Assembly (NCBI GenBank): GCA_002723085.1
Contig: PBNK01000022.1
Location: 1 to 59,824 of the forward strand
Direction of reading: 5' to 3'
Length of the DNA: 59,824 nucleotides
From: Crocinitomicaceae bacterium
GTDB taxonomy: Bacteria; Bacteroidota; Bacteroidia; Flavobacteriales_D; Parvicellaceae
In this document: piece after piece, positions 29,191 through 38,353 of the stretch
How positions within the stretch are numbered: the first letter of the stretch is position 1
Layout of the letters: each line of letters begins with the position of its first letter
Notes under the pieces: generated by a model
What the model saw: only the letters and a program-made list of their open reading frames with translations
Told to the model about the DNA's origin: nothing
Databases searched by the model: none
Translations under genes and position numbers: made by a program

Positions 29191-30021
29191 ATGAAAAAAA
29201 ATCATTATAAAAACCATTATAAAGTTTTAACCTTTGTTCTAATACTACTAATCTCTTTTAGTTGTAGAAAAAAGGGATGTACAGACCCTATGGCTTTAAA
29301 CTATAATGAGAAAGCAAACTATAATGACGGAACTTGTGAATATGAGTCATTCTCAAAATTTGATTTATCTATAAAAACCTACCATCTTTTTAATTCTAAT
29401 TCTTTTTATTTAGACTCCTCTTATTTTGATGATTTCGGAAATAAAATAAAATTTTCAAGAGCAGCTTTTTATTTAGGAAATCCCTCTTTTAAAAACATAA
29501 ATGGAACAATAGATACGTCAACATCTGATTATGTTTTGATTAACCCAAATGATTCCATTTATTCACTTTCTTCATTAAACAATATAGATTTTAATTCTTT
29601 AAACTTAAGAATTGGAGTGGATTCAATAACTAATCATACCGATCCTGGGAACAAACCAAATAATAATTCACTTTCCTATCAAACTCCAAGCATGCATTGG
29701 CAAATGGGTATTGATTCTTTAAATTGGAGTTACCTTTTTATAGTAATTGAAGGTCAAGTTGATATAGATGGAAATAACAATTTTGATCCTGGTGAAAACT
29801 TTGTTTTTCATATTGGGGGTGATGGATTTTCTAGATTAATAAATGATATACCTTTTAACCTTTCTAATGATTCTACCTTTATATCTATTGATGTTAATTG
29901 GGAAAGCATTATTAACAACATAGATTTATCTGTAGACAACTTTACTCACACTATGGATAACATTCCATTAGCAACTGACATATCTAATAACTCGATCGAT
30001 CTTATTTCCGAACACTTGTAA
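29191..30021 (+). CDS. MbnP-like lipoprotein (putative copper-binding protein)
   Basis: A 276-residue lipoprotein with lipobox LISFSC. Right after the lipid cysteine is a CTDPMALNYN...DGTC segment, a small Cys-containing motif common in Bacteroidota exported proteins. The remainder matches the MbnP family: DLSIKTYHLFNSNSF, ISFSRAAFYLGN-type strand, LRIGVDSITNH, DPGNKPNNNSL, then MHWQMG (Trp170) and Trp179, and IVIEGQVD. In methanotrophs MbnP is a periplasmic protein that binds Cu(I) after its diheme partner MbnH oxidises a tryptophan to kynurenine. An MbnH-like gene begins 1 base into the stop codon here (TAATG), which strongly supports the assignment. Which tryptophan would be modified is not known. 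No methanobactin genes are in the window. Confidence 0.82.
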   Translation: MKKNHYKNHYKVLTFVLILLISFSCRKKGCTDPMALNYNEKANYNDGTCEYESFSKFDLSIKTYHLFNSNSFYLDSSYFDDFGNKIKFSRAAFYLGNPSFKNINGTIDTSTSDYVLINPNDSIYSLSSLNNIDFNSLNLRIGVDSITNHTDPGNKPNNNSLSYQTPSMHWQMGIDSLNWSYLFIVIEGQVDIDGNNNFDPGENFVFHIGGDGFSRLINDIPFNLSNDSTFISIDVNWESIINNIDLSVDNFTHTMDNIPLATDISNNSIDLISEHL

Positions 30022-31085
30022 TGTTTCTCAAAAAATCATACATATCATTACTTATCCTTTCTTCTTTTATAATTTTCATAAAATGCCGAAAAAAAGAAGA
30101 CATTAATTCATCTTTTACCACCACACCTTATAATTTAAGTATTCCTGAAAACTTTCCTGAATTTGAAGCCCCAAATGATAATCCACTAACAGTTGAAGGA
30201 GTTAAACTTGGCAGACATTTATTTTGGGAAACAAAATTAAGTGGAAATAATTTGATGTCTTGCGGAACATGCCATTCTCCGCAAAGTGCCTTTTCAGATG
30301 CTAATCAATATAGTCAAGGAATTAATGGAGATATTGGAAAAAGAAATTCAATGGTTTTACAAAATCTTGCATGGGCAAATGACTTTTTTTGGGATGGAAG
30401 AGTGATAAGTTTAGAAGAACAAATACTTATGCCTGTTATGGATTCTACTGAAATGGATGAAACATGGTCTCACTTTTTTGAAGAAATAAAATATGATAAC
30501 CAATATAGAAAACTTTTTTATGACGCATTTCAAACTACTGAACCTGACTCAACTCATGCAGCTAAAGCAATTGCACAATTTTTAAGAACAATGATTTCAG
30601 GTAATTCAAAATATGATAGAGTATTAAATGATCCTTCAGTGAGTTTCACTCCAATGGAAAATGCTGGATTTGATTCTTTTAACAGCCTAACAGGAGGCGA
30701 TTGTTTTCATTGTCATGGTGGAATTTTAGGAACTGACTTCTCATATAAGAACAATGGACTTGATGAAAATCCAGTTGATACAGGTAGAGGTTTAGTTTCA
30801 GGAAATTCAAATGACTATTATAAATTTAAAGTCCCATCAATTAGAAACATTGAATATAGCGCACCTTACATGCACGATGGGAGATTTCAAACACTAGATC
30901 AGGTTATTCATTTTTACAGCGTTGGTGTTCACTCAAATTCACCAAACGTTGACCCTTTAATGGAGTTTTCTCAACAAGGGGGTGTACAATTAAATCCTAA
31001 TGAAAGAGAAGAGTTAAAGGCTTTTCTTTTAACCCTTTCTGATTCAGCATTTATCAACAATCCTAACTTTTCAAATCCACATTAA
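30021..31085 (+). CDS. Diheme cytochrome c peroxidase family protein (MbnH/MauG-like)
   Basis: A 354-residue periplasmic lipoprotein (lipobox IIFIKC). Two c-type heme sites are seen: CGTCH (Cys81, Cys84, His85) and CFHCH (Cys228, Cys231, His232). Other family motifs are LGRHLFWETKLSGN, FSDA, NSMVLQNLAW, FFWDGR, LEEQILMP, FKVPSIRNIEYSAPYMHDGRF and TLDQVIHFY. These define the bacterial diheme peroxidase/MauG superfamily. MbnH members oxidise a tryptophan of MbnP; the immediate downstream position and 1-base overlap with the MbnP-like gene favour this over a generic H2O2-reducing cytochrome c peroxidase. The Met in APYMHDG is also compatible with a CcpA-like axial ligand, so activity needs testing. 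Confidence 0.88.
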   Translation: MFLKKSYISLLILSSFIIFIKCRKKEDINSSFTTTPYNLSIPENFPEFEAPNDNPLTVEGVKLGRHLFWETKLSGNNLMSCGTCHSPQSAFSDANQYSQGINGDIGKRNSMVLQNLAWANDFFWDGRVISLEEQILMPVMDSTEMDETWSHFFEEIKYDNQYRKLFYDAFQTTEPDSTHAAKAIAQFLRTMISGNSKYDRVLNDPSVSFTPMENAGFDSFNSLTGGDCFHCHGGILGTDFSYKNNGLDENPVDTGRGLVSGNSNDYYKFKVPSIRNIEYSAPYMHDGRFQTLDQVIHFYSVGVHSNSPNVDPLMEFSQQGGVQLNPNEREELKAFLLTLSDSAFINNPNFSNPH

Positions 31086-31105
31086 TTATTAAATAGTATT
31101 TTAAG

Positions 31106-31546
31106 ATGAAAAAAGGAAAAAATAAAGAATTTATCAATCCTATTGATAGCGATAAAATTAGTGAAGAACCAGGGACCTTAAAATATGGTCATCATCGAGG
31201 CAGTTTTCCAGTTATACCCACAAAAAAAGGCATGATAAAAAACAAGGCTCTTTCAATAATGGAGGAACAAACTGACATGCAACTTCAACAAATTAAAGAG
31301 CAAATAGATCTTTTAGCTAATCAAGCAAAGAAAATACAACAAAGGGTAGAAATTTCTCAACTTATATACAATGCAGAAATTAAATTTGAACCATTAGTAT
31401 CACATAATTACCATCTTTATGAAAATGATAATGGTGAGTATTTATTATCGATGATTGGCCCAAAAGATTGGGGCTTTAAAGGAAATCCATATACATTTAT
31501 ATCCTCTGTTAAATTATTAGGAGATCACACTTGGGAAATTATATAA
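31106..31546 (+). CDS. DUF2452 family protein
   Basis: A 146-residue soluble protein with no signal peptide. It matches the DUF2452 pattern: INPIDSDKISEEPGTLKYGHHRGSF near the N-terminus (written here in parts: NPIDSDKI, PGTLKYGHHRG), a lysine-rich helix, a glutamine-rich coiled-coil-like helix (QLQQIKEQIDLLANQAKKIQ), and a C-terminal YHLYEND, LSMIGPKDWG, FISSVKLLGDHTWEI. Function is unknown. It lies 20 bases after the MbnH-like gene and 11 bases before the AddB-like gene, so it is probably co-transcribed with one or both. Confidence 0.8.
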   Translation: MKKGKNKEFINPIDSDKISEEPGTLKYGHHRGSFPVIPTKKGMIKNKALSIMEEQTDMQLQQIKEQIDLLANQAKKIQQRVEISQLIYNAEIKFEPLVSHNYHLYENDNGEYLLSMIGPKDWGFKGNPYTFISSVKLLGDHTWEII

Positions 31547-31557
31547 TAATTTAAAAA

Positions 31558-34281
31558 CTGCAAGAATCATTTATAAATAGGGTTATCAAAGAAATTTCAA
31601 TTGACCACAAAGTCATTGATTTTCACAAACTTACGATTGTTTTACCATCAAAAAGAGCTGCTAAACATTTTGGAGAAAGCCTAAAAGCAACAACTAATGA
31701 AAATTTTATATCACCTAAATTAATTTCAATTGATGATTTTATTTGTTCAAAATCTAAATCAAGATTAATAAAAGGTTTTGAATCGCAACTTGTTTTATAT
31801 GATGTTTATAAAAAAATATCAAAAACTCCAGATTCGCTTGATCATTTCATAAATTATTCTAACCAAATATTAAATGATTTTAACACCATTGACAGGTATT
31901 TATTAGATACTCAGCATTTGATTTTTGATTTAAAATCAATTACAGATATTGAAAATTGGTCTCTTAACAGTAAAAACCTAACGAAAAACCAAGAAAAATT
32001 TTCAGAATACTTTAAACTTTTAGGAGAAATTTATATCACCTTCAAGGAAGAATTAAAAAAGAAAAAAAGAGCCACTAATGGCATGATTTATAAATCAATT
32101 GCTTGTAATTGTGAAGTTTATTTAAATAAAACGTCAAACGCTTATTTTATTGGCTTGAATGCCCTTTCAAAAGCAGAAGAAAAAATCATTGACTATTTAG
32201 TAAAATCAAATAAAGCTAAAGTTATTTTTGATGGAGATGAATTCTATGCCAAAAACAAAAACCATGAGGCTGGTTTTTTTTATAGAAAATATAATTTTAA
32301 TCAACCCTCTTCCCTTTCAAAAAACATTACTACAAAAAATAAAAATTTTAATTTTTATTCTGCTAAAACAAATCAAGAACAAATTTCATTTGTTCGTACG
32401 ATTTTAAATCAATTTCCAGCAAATAAAAAAAGTGTTATCTACTTAATGGATGAAAACATGGCTGGACCTCTTCAGCAAAACTTAAATATTAAAAATCAAT
32501 GTATTAATTTCACTATGGGCTTGCCCATAAATCAATCAGAAGTTTTTACTCTAACATCAATATTGTTTGAATCATTAAGTTTGAAAAACAGAGAAAAAAA
32601 CTTTCAAAAAGGCCTTTTTCATTTTGATTTAGTAAGTAAAATTATCAGTTTAAAAACACTAAAAAAGAAAATTGGGATTGATTTTATGTCATCTGAAAAA
32701 TGGAAAAAATCTATTAATAAAAATAGTCTTTATTTTGATGATGAATGGATTAAAAAACATTTAAAAAACATTTTATCAGTTTTTAAAATTCGGCCTTTAC
32801 TTAATGCTAAAAAAGGGGGGGTAATTTTAAATAAATTAGATATATATTTTAATAATATTACATTATTATACCAGAAAAATGATTTAGAGTTATATGTAAT
32901 AAAACAATATATCGATATCATAAAAAAATTAATATCACTTATTAAAAAAACCAAAGAAGAAATTTCATCACAATTAATTATTAAAATATTAATTCAAGAA
33001 GGTAAAAAAATCAAACTTCCCACATCTGGAGATCCATATAATGGAATTCAAGTTATGGGATTTCTGGAAAGTAGAATGTTAGATTTTGACAATATAATTT
33101 ACCTTTCATGCAATGAAACCTTTTTGCCTAAAAGCAACTTTGACCAATCTTTTTTTCCAAATGACTTAAAAAAACATTATGGACTTCCAGGGATATATGA
33201 AAAAGATGCTTTATATAGTTATTATTTTTACAGAAGTCTTCATTGTGTTCAAAACGCTCATTTTATATACGTAGAATCTAAATCTAGCGGTTTAAAATCA
33301 TCTGAAAAAAGCAGGTACATTAATCAACTAAATTTAGAATTAAGATTAAAAAATATAAAATTTTTGAACCACATTAAAAAACCTTGGAGAAAGCCAAAGA
33401 CATTATTAACTAAACAAAATAAAACTCTTGACAAAAAATTAATTGAACGTTGGATTTCTTCAAGAATATCTCCTTCTTCAATCAATATTTTTTCTACATG
33501 TTCATTAGATTTTTACAATAAATATTTAATCCGAATAAATGAAGAAAAAATAATAGAAAACAAGATTTCACCATCAATTTGGGGAAACATTATTCACTTA
33601 GTTTTAGAAGAACTATTTTACGAAGGCCTTGAAGTTAATGATTCATCATTAAATATGATGCTAAAAGATTATCAAAACTTATTGATCAAAAAACTTAATG
33701 AATCATTTAATGACAATAGATACTTAAAAGGTCAAAATGGACTATTATTTAGACAATTTGATCAATGCATTAAGATGTTGATTAAAAATGAGATAAAACA
33801 AGTCAATGATTATGGAGCTTTTAAAGTGTTGCATACAGAACATCCAGTGACTCATCAATTTCAAATTCCATTTAATGGAAAAAAAATAAAAGCAAAACTT
33901 AAAGGAAAAATTGATCGAATAGATAAAACTTCAAAAGGATTAAGAATTTTAGATTATAAAACCGGTTATTTTCAAAAATCTGATGTGAATATTGATTGTT
34001 ATGACACATTGTTTAATAAAGACAAAGCTTTGCAATTGGTGTTTTATGCTTACCTATTTTTGAAAGAAAATAAATCAATAAATTCCGTTAGTTCTGGAAT
34101 TATTTCAATTAAAAACCCTAGATCAAATAAATTAATGTTTGAATCAAACAAAAATCAGTTGATTTCTAGAGAAATAATAACAATTTTTGAATCGAAATTG
34201 ATTGATTTAATTGGATCAATGAACAATGACGAATTTAAATTTGAGCACAATTTAAATAGCAAATATTGTCTAATGTGTTAA
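31558..34281 (+). CDS. AddB-like PD-(D/E)XK nuclease, start codon non-canonical (CTG proposed)
   Basis: A 907-residue protein if started at the CTG at 31558. The frame is open from 31555, just after an in-frame TAA at 31552-31554, and the first 120 residues (QESFINRVIKEI, KLTIVLPSKRAAKHFGESL, ISPKLISIDDFI) match the conserved start of Bacteroidota AddB-like proteins, but contain no ATG, GTG or TTG; the first such codon is TTG at 31918. CTG sits where the ATG is expected. The inactivated helicase region is followed by a nuclease domain with SPSSINIFSTC (Cys648), IWGNIIHLVLEEL, LRILDYKTGYF and a terminal CLMC. It probably pairs with the AddA-like protein at 25947-29027. The stop is one base from the convergent regulator gene. 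Confidence 0.82.
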   Translation: MQESFINRVIKEISIDHKVIDFHKLTIVLPSKRAAKHFGESLKATTNENFISPKLISIDDFICSKSKSRLIKGFESQLVLYDVYKKISKTPDSLDHFINYSNQILNDFNTIDRYLLDTQHLIFDLKSITDIENWSLNSKNLTKNQEKFSEYFKLLGEIYITFKEELKKKKRATNGMIYKSIACNCEVYLNKTSNAYFIGLNALSKAEEKIIDYLVKSNKAKVIFDGDEFYAKNKNHEAGFFYRKYNFNQPSSLSKNITTKNKNFNFYSAKTNQEQISFVRTILNQFPANKKSVIYLMDENMAGPLQQNLNIKNQCINFTMGLPINQSEVFTLTSILFESLSLKNREKNFQKGLFHFDLVSKIISLKTLKKKIGIDFMSSEKWKKSINKNSLYFDDEWIKKHLKNILSVFKIRPLLNAKKGGVILNKLDIYFNNITLLYQKNDLELYVIKQYIDIIKKLISLIKKTKEEISSQLIIKILIQEGKKIKLPTSGDPYNGIQVMGFLESRMLDFDNIIYLSCNETFLPKSNFDQSFFPNDLKKHYGLPGIYEKDALYSYYFYRSLHCVQNAHFIYVESKSSGLKSSEKSRYINQLNLELRLKNIKFLNHIKKPWRKPKTLLTKQNKTLDKKLIERWISSRISPSSINIFSTCSLDFYNKYLIRINEEKIIENKISPSIWGNIIHLVLEELFYEGLEVNDSSLNMMLKDYQNLLIKKLNESFNDNRYLKGQNGLLFRQFDQCIKMLIKNEIKQVNDYGAFKVLHTEHPVTHQFQIPFNGKKIKAKLKGKIDRIDKTSKGLRILDYKTGYFQKSDVNIDCYDTLFNKDKALQLVFYAYLFLKENKSINSVSSGIISIKNPRSNKLMFESNKNQLISREIITIFESKLIDLIGSMNNDEFKFEHNLNSKYCLMC

Positions 34282-34282
34282 A

Positions 34283-34969
34283 TTAGGGTGTAAACTTATA
34301 CCCTACTCCTCTTATGGACTTAAAAAAAGTGCTTGGAGGAAAATTTTTCTCAAAAACTTTTCTGTAAACCAGAATAAAATTATCAATAGTTCTTGTTGAT
34401 GGATAAACATCATATCCCCATATTTTTTCCAAAATTTCCTGCCTACTAACCACTACATTAGCTTTTTCAATAAACAACTTTAGTAATTTAATTTGTCTTA
34501 GAGTTAAAGTATCAACTAATCCAGACTCATCATGCACTTCAAATGAATTAAAGTTAACAGTTAAACCGCCTAAACTGTACGTTTTAATTTTAGTGTTTAA
34601 ATTAATATTTACTCTTTTAATTAAGTTAGAAATTCTTAACCTAAGTTCCTCCAAATTAAATGGTTTAGTTAAATAATCATCGCCTAATTTCAAACCTCTT
34701 ATCTTATCTTCAGGTGTATGCTTTGCAGTTAAAAATAAAATTGGAGTAATTTGATTTTCCAACCTTATAGTTTGAGCCAAATCAAAACCATTTACTTCCG
34801 GAAGCATGACATCAAGAATAACCAAATCAAACCTACCTTGTCTAAACTTTGACATGACATCTTTACCATTAAAAACAGATATAACTGAATAATTATCAAT
34901 TTCTAAATTCAATTTTATTGCCTCATGTAAATTTTCCTCATCTTCAACCAATAGTATTCTTTTGTTCAT
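34283..34969 (-). CDS. OmpR/PhoB-family response regulator, no adjacent kinase
   Basis: A 228-residue two-component regulator. The receiver domain (1-118) has the acidic pair in LLVEDEEN, phospho-acceptor Asp53 in VILDVMLPE, the Thr switch in LFLTAK and the Lys in YLTKPF. The usual GADDY is shortened to GDDY (one alanine missing) before TKPF. The C-terminal winged helix (about 130-228) has LTLRQIKLLKLF, ILEKIWGYDVYPSTRTID and IRGVGYKF. No histidine kinase is nearby, so it is an orphan here and its targets are unknown. The gene faces the AddB-like gene with one base between stop codons. Confidence 0.92.
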   Translation of the reverse strand: MNKRILLVEDEENLHEAIKLNLEIDNYSVISVFNGKDVMSKFRQGRFDLVILDVMLPEVNGFDLAQTIRLENQITPILFLTAKHTPEDKIRGLKLGDDYLTKPFNLEELRLRISNLIKRVNINLNTKIKTYSLGGLTVNFNSFEVHDESGLVDTLTLRQIKLLKLFIEKANVVVSRQEILEKIWGYDVYPSTRTIDNFILVYRKVFEKNFPPSTFFKSIRGVGYKFTP

Positions 34970-35089
34970 GAACCTTTTTTTTGTGTAAATATATTTATTT
35001 AAAAAAATAAATGGGCATATTCAAAAGTTAGAATCAAGAATATTTTTTGTAATTTTCAAATGCATTTACCATCATAAAATTTAAATAAA

Positions 35090-38000
35090 ATGTCTTTTAA
35101 TTTTAAAAAACAATTCTTCACATCATTTTTTTTGATGTTTACCTTTTCTTTACTTGGCCAAATTTCTGAAGGAGGACAACCTTTTTCATTTCTACACTTA
35201 ATGAAATCAGAGCCAATTGCAAAAACTATTAGTGCACCAACGTTTGCTGAAATCAGCAATGCATCAAACTCTGGAAAAGGGCCTTATTGCATAGGGATTC
35301 TTAAATCAACCAACATATCAAGTAAATCAGACGGTGAATGGACAACCAATTCCGATGGGTCTAAACTATGGAGGGTTAAAATAAAATCTAAAGGTGCAAT
35401 AGGATTAACACTTCATTATAAAAAATTTTATATTCCTAATGGTGGTGAAGTATTTTTATACAACAAAAATAAAAACCATGTAATTGGAAAATTTACATCA
35501 GAAAGAAATAAAAAAAACAAAATAACTCATACACAAATAATTCAAGGAGATGAAACGTATATCGAATATTATCAACCTTCAGGAATTACAGATAATTTAA
35601 ACATACAAATTGAAAAAGTTGGATATATATTTAGAGGATTTGAAGATTATTTACAACCTTTTTTAGACCCAAGAGGGCTATCTTCATTTTTAAAGCCTAA
35701 AGCAGATAATTGCCAAGTCGATGTTGCTTGTTCACCAGAAAACAACGGATGGCAGGAACAAATTGATGCTACAGTACACTATACATTTGTCGAAAACCAA
35801 TTTGTCTACTCTTGCTCAGCTTCATTATTAAACAACACTAACCAAGATTGTTCTCCATATATTTTATCTGCATGGCACTGTGGTGAACCTAATGCAGGAC
35901 AAAATTTATCTGGTTGGACTTGGTATTGGAATTATCAAAAATCTAGTTGTCAGCCTGGTTCTGCAAACTCCAACAACCCTTCAAAAGGAAACCAAACAAT
36001 GACTAATGGGGTTGTTAAAGCCTCTTCTGGTAACGGAACTCTAAATAATCCTCCATCTAACAATCAAGTAGCTGGATCTGATTTTTATTTAGTTAAACTC
36101 AATACTTCTATTCCAACTTCATACAATGCGTATTATGCTGGTTGGAGCAAAGCCAGTTCTTCTGCATCTAGTGGGGTTTCTATTCATCACCCTTCTGGAA
36201 GTGCAAAAAAAATATCTACATTTTCCAATAGCTTATATAGCACTACTTATAATGGAGGGGCATATAATCATCATTGGTTAGTTAGTTGGTCTTCAACAAC
36301 AAATGGGCATGGAGTTACTGAAGGAGGTTCATCTGGAGGGCCAATATTTGATCAAAATGGAAGAGTTGTTGGACAACTTTCTGGAGGAAGTTCTTTTTGC
36401 ACTAACCCAACTCAACCTGATTTATATGGAAAATTCTCCTCCAATTGGACAGCAAATGGATCGAACGCCAATGCACAACTTTCAAGTTGGTTAGACCCTG
36501 CTCAATCAAATGCCAACACCCTTGATGGCTCTTATCAACCTTGTTCAAGTGCTAATCCATTGAATTGCATTATAAATACTTCAACGACATCAATAACAGC
36601 TGGGAATAGTGTTGTTTTTTCTGATGGATCAACAGGAAATCCAACATCTTGGAGTTGGAACTTTGACAGCAATGGTTTAGGAGGAGCTAATCCATCAAAT
36701 TCAACTGTTCAAAACCCTGGAAGTGTAACCTTTAATAATGCTGGAACTTATACTGTTACATTAACAGCAAATAATGGATCAAGCAATTGTAATTCTTCAG
36801 TAAATATTGTGGTAAATTCTGGAGGTTCAAATAATAATGGCTGTGATAATTTAAGCAATATACCTTCTGGACAATCATTAACTGTATACCCATATGGAAA
36901 TGGGTATATGTCTGGTTGGAACTCATATGGTGATATTGGAAAAGCTGATTTATTTACTATCTCTGGGAACTATTCAAATGTTAACAACATTGCTGTCTAT
37001 TTATATGACATTAATAGCTCAAGCAATAACGCTACAGTAGATTTTAATGTTTGGAGTAATGTTAACGGGGCTCCTGGAAATATTTTAGGAACTGTATCCT
37101 ACACCCTCTCAAGTTTAGAAAATCAATTAAGTAGTGATCCTAATAATTCTGGGGTTATAACAGCTACTTTTCCAAGTCCAATTGCAATAAGTGGAAATAC
37201 ATTTTTTGCTGGAATAAAAATGAATAACTTTTCTGGACAAGATAAATTGGCCGTTGTTACTAATACAAATAATGCCAACTCTAATAATACAGCTTGGGAA
37301 CAATGGTCTTCAGGAAATTGGTATGAATACTCTGCTTCTAACGGATGGGGTTATATTTTAGCTCATAGCATTTCTGCTGAATTAGGTTTTATAACAAATG
37401 TAACACCAAATTTAACCATCTGCGCTGGTGACAATACCACATTGACTGCGTCTGGAGCTGGAAATAATGGAACGTATAGTTGGGATAATAATTTAGGAAA
37501 TGGAAGTTCAAAAGTTGTTTCACCTAATTCAACAACTACTTATACAGTAACAGGAACTGATGCTAATGGTTGTTCTTCTCAAGCAAGTGTTGTCGTTACA
37601 GTTGATAATAATCCAACTATATCGGTTACACCAAGTTCTACGATATGCTCTGGAGATAATATTACATTAGTAGCGTCTGGAGCTGGAAATAATGGATCTT
37701 ATAACTGGTCTAATAATTTAGGAAATAATAATTCTATTGTAGTTTCTCCAAACACAACCACCACATATACCGTAACTGGAACAAATTCTAATGGTTGCTC
37801 GGCTCAAGCAAATGTTGTTATTACAGTAGAAAGTAATCCAAATGTTGTAGCTGGGGCAAACTTTACTAGTGCATTAGTTGGAGATAATATACAATTTAAT
37901 AGTAATGGATCTAATGCTTCTAGTTATTCATGGCAATTTGGTGACGGAAATACTAGTTCAATTTCTAACCCAGTACATTCTTATAATAACATAGGAACAT

Positions 38001-38353
38001 ATAATGTTCAATTAACTGGATTTAACATAAGTGGAAATTGCTCCAACCAAGATTCGTTTTCTGTTAATATAAGTGAGAATAACTTAGGTCTTTATGATTT
38101 TAAAAATAATGATTTTTTAATTTTTCCCAATCCCAATAAAGGAAGCTTTGAAATTAACTTTAATAATAAAACTTTAGAAAATTCAAATCTTGAAATTCTG
38201 AATCATTTGGGACAAATAATAATATCACAAAAAGTTAATACTGGAATAATTAATCTAGTAATAAATATGGAAGATTTTTCATCAGGTATATATTACATAA
38301 AATATAAACATCAGGGTGAAATTTCAATTCAAAAACTTATTTTAAATAAATAA
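35090..38353 (+). CDS. Secreted lysyl-endopeptidase-like serine protease with PKD/Ig repeats and T9SS type A tail
   Basis: A 1087-residue exported protease. After the signal peptide (to about 23) and a propeptide-like region comes a chymotrypsin-fold domain (about 205-480) related to lysyl endopeptidase/protease I: His263 in SAWHCG, Asp331 in GSDFYLVKL, Ser415 in EGGSSGGPIFD. Several cysteines (DVACSPENNGW, QDCSPY) fit disulfides of that family. PKD-like units lie near 490-565 and 920-985, and two nearly identical Ig-like units of 75 residues near 771-920. The last 80 residues (FLIFPNPNKGSFEINF ... GIYYIKY) are a type A sorting domain. It probably digests extracellular protein. Specificity for Lys is inferred only from fold. 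Confidence 0.92.
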   Translation: MSFNFKKQFFTSFFLMFTFSLLGQISEGGQPFSFLHLMKSEPIAKTISAPTFAEISNASNSGKGPYCIGILKSTNISSKSDGEWTTNSDGSKLWRVKIKSKGAIGLTLHYKKFYIPNGGEVFLYNKNKNHVIGKFTSERNKKNKITHTQIIQGDETYIEYYQPSGITDNLNIQIEKVGYIFRGFEDYLQPFLDPRGLSSFLKPKADNCQVDVACSPENNGWQEQIDATVHYTFVENQFVYSCSASLLNNTNQDCSPYILSAWHCGEPNAGQNLSGWTWYWNYQKSSCQPGSANSNNPSKGNQTMTNGVVKASSGNGTLNNPPSNNQVAGSDFYLVKLNTSIPTSYNAYYAGWSKASSSASSGVSIHHPSGSAKKISTFSNSLYSTTYNGGAYNHHWLVSWSSTTNGHGVTEGGSSGGPIFDQNGRVVGQLSGGSSFCTNPTQPDLYGKFSSNWTANGSNANAQLSSWLDPAQSNANTLDGSYQPCSSANPLNCIINTSTTSITAGNSVVFSDGSTGNPTSWSWNFDSNGLGGANPSNSTVQNPGSVTFNNAGTYTVTLTANNGSSNCNSSVNIVVNSGGSNNNGCDNLSNIPSGQSLTVYPYGNGYMSGWNSYGDIGKADLFTISGNYSNVNNIAVYLYDINSSSNNATVDFNVWSNVNGAPGNILGTVSYTLSSLENQLSSDPNNSGVITATFPSPIAISGNTFFAGIKMNNFSGQDKLAVVTNTNNANSNNTAWEQWSSGNWYEYSASNGWGYILAHSISAELGFITNVTPNLTICAGDNTTLTASGAGNNGTYSWDNNLGNGSSKVVSPNSTTTYTVTGTDANGCSSQASVVVTVDNNPTISVTPSSTICSGDNITLVASGAGNNGSYNWSNNLGNNNSIVVSPNTTTTYTVTGTNSNGCSAQANVVITVESNPNVVAGANFTSALVGDNIQFNSNGSNASSYSWQFGDGNTSSISNPVHSYNNIGTYNVQLTGFNISGNCSNQDSFSVNISENNLGLYDFKNNDFLIFPNPNKGSFEINFNNKTLENSNLEILNHLGQIIISQKVNTGIINLVINMEDFSSGIYYIKYKHQGEISIQKLILNK
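37400..37849 (+). repeat. Two tandem 225-bp repeats inside the protease gene
   Basis: Unit 1 is 37400-37624 and unit 2 is 37625-37849. Both encode a 75-residue Ig-like domain (ICAGD / ICSGD, TASGAGNNG / VASGAGNNG, TTTYTVTGT). The stretch GCGTCTGGAGCTGGAAATAA is identical in both, at 37448 and 37673, exactly one period apart. The similarity suggests a fairly recent duplication. Confidence 0.85.

Noticed and set aside
31546-31920. A frameshift splitting the AddB-like gene
   Set aside because: The frame is continuous from 31555 to 34281 without a stop; only the start codon is unusual.
25947-34281. Helicase plus nuclease with small unknown genes as a possible new phage-defence island
   Set aside because: Motifs and sizes fit the AddA/AddB-like recombination pair of Bacteroidota; the genes in between are copper/heme proteins and DUF2452, with no integrase, toxin or anti-phage signature.
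34970-35089. Promoter for the protease gene
   Set aside because: TATTTTTTG at 35041-35049 is one base too long for the -7 consensus and no -33 TTTG is at the right distance.
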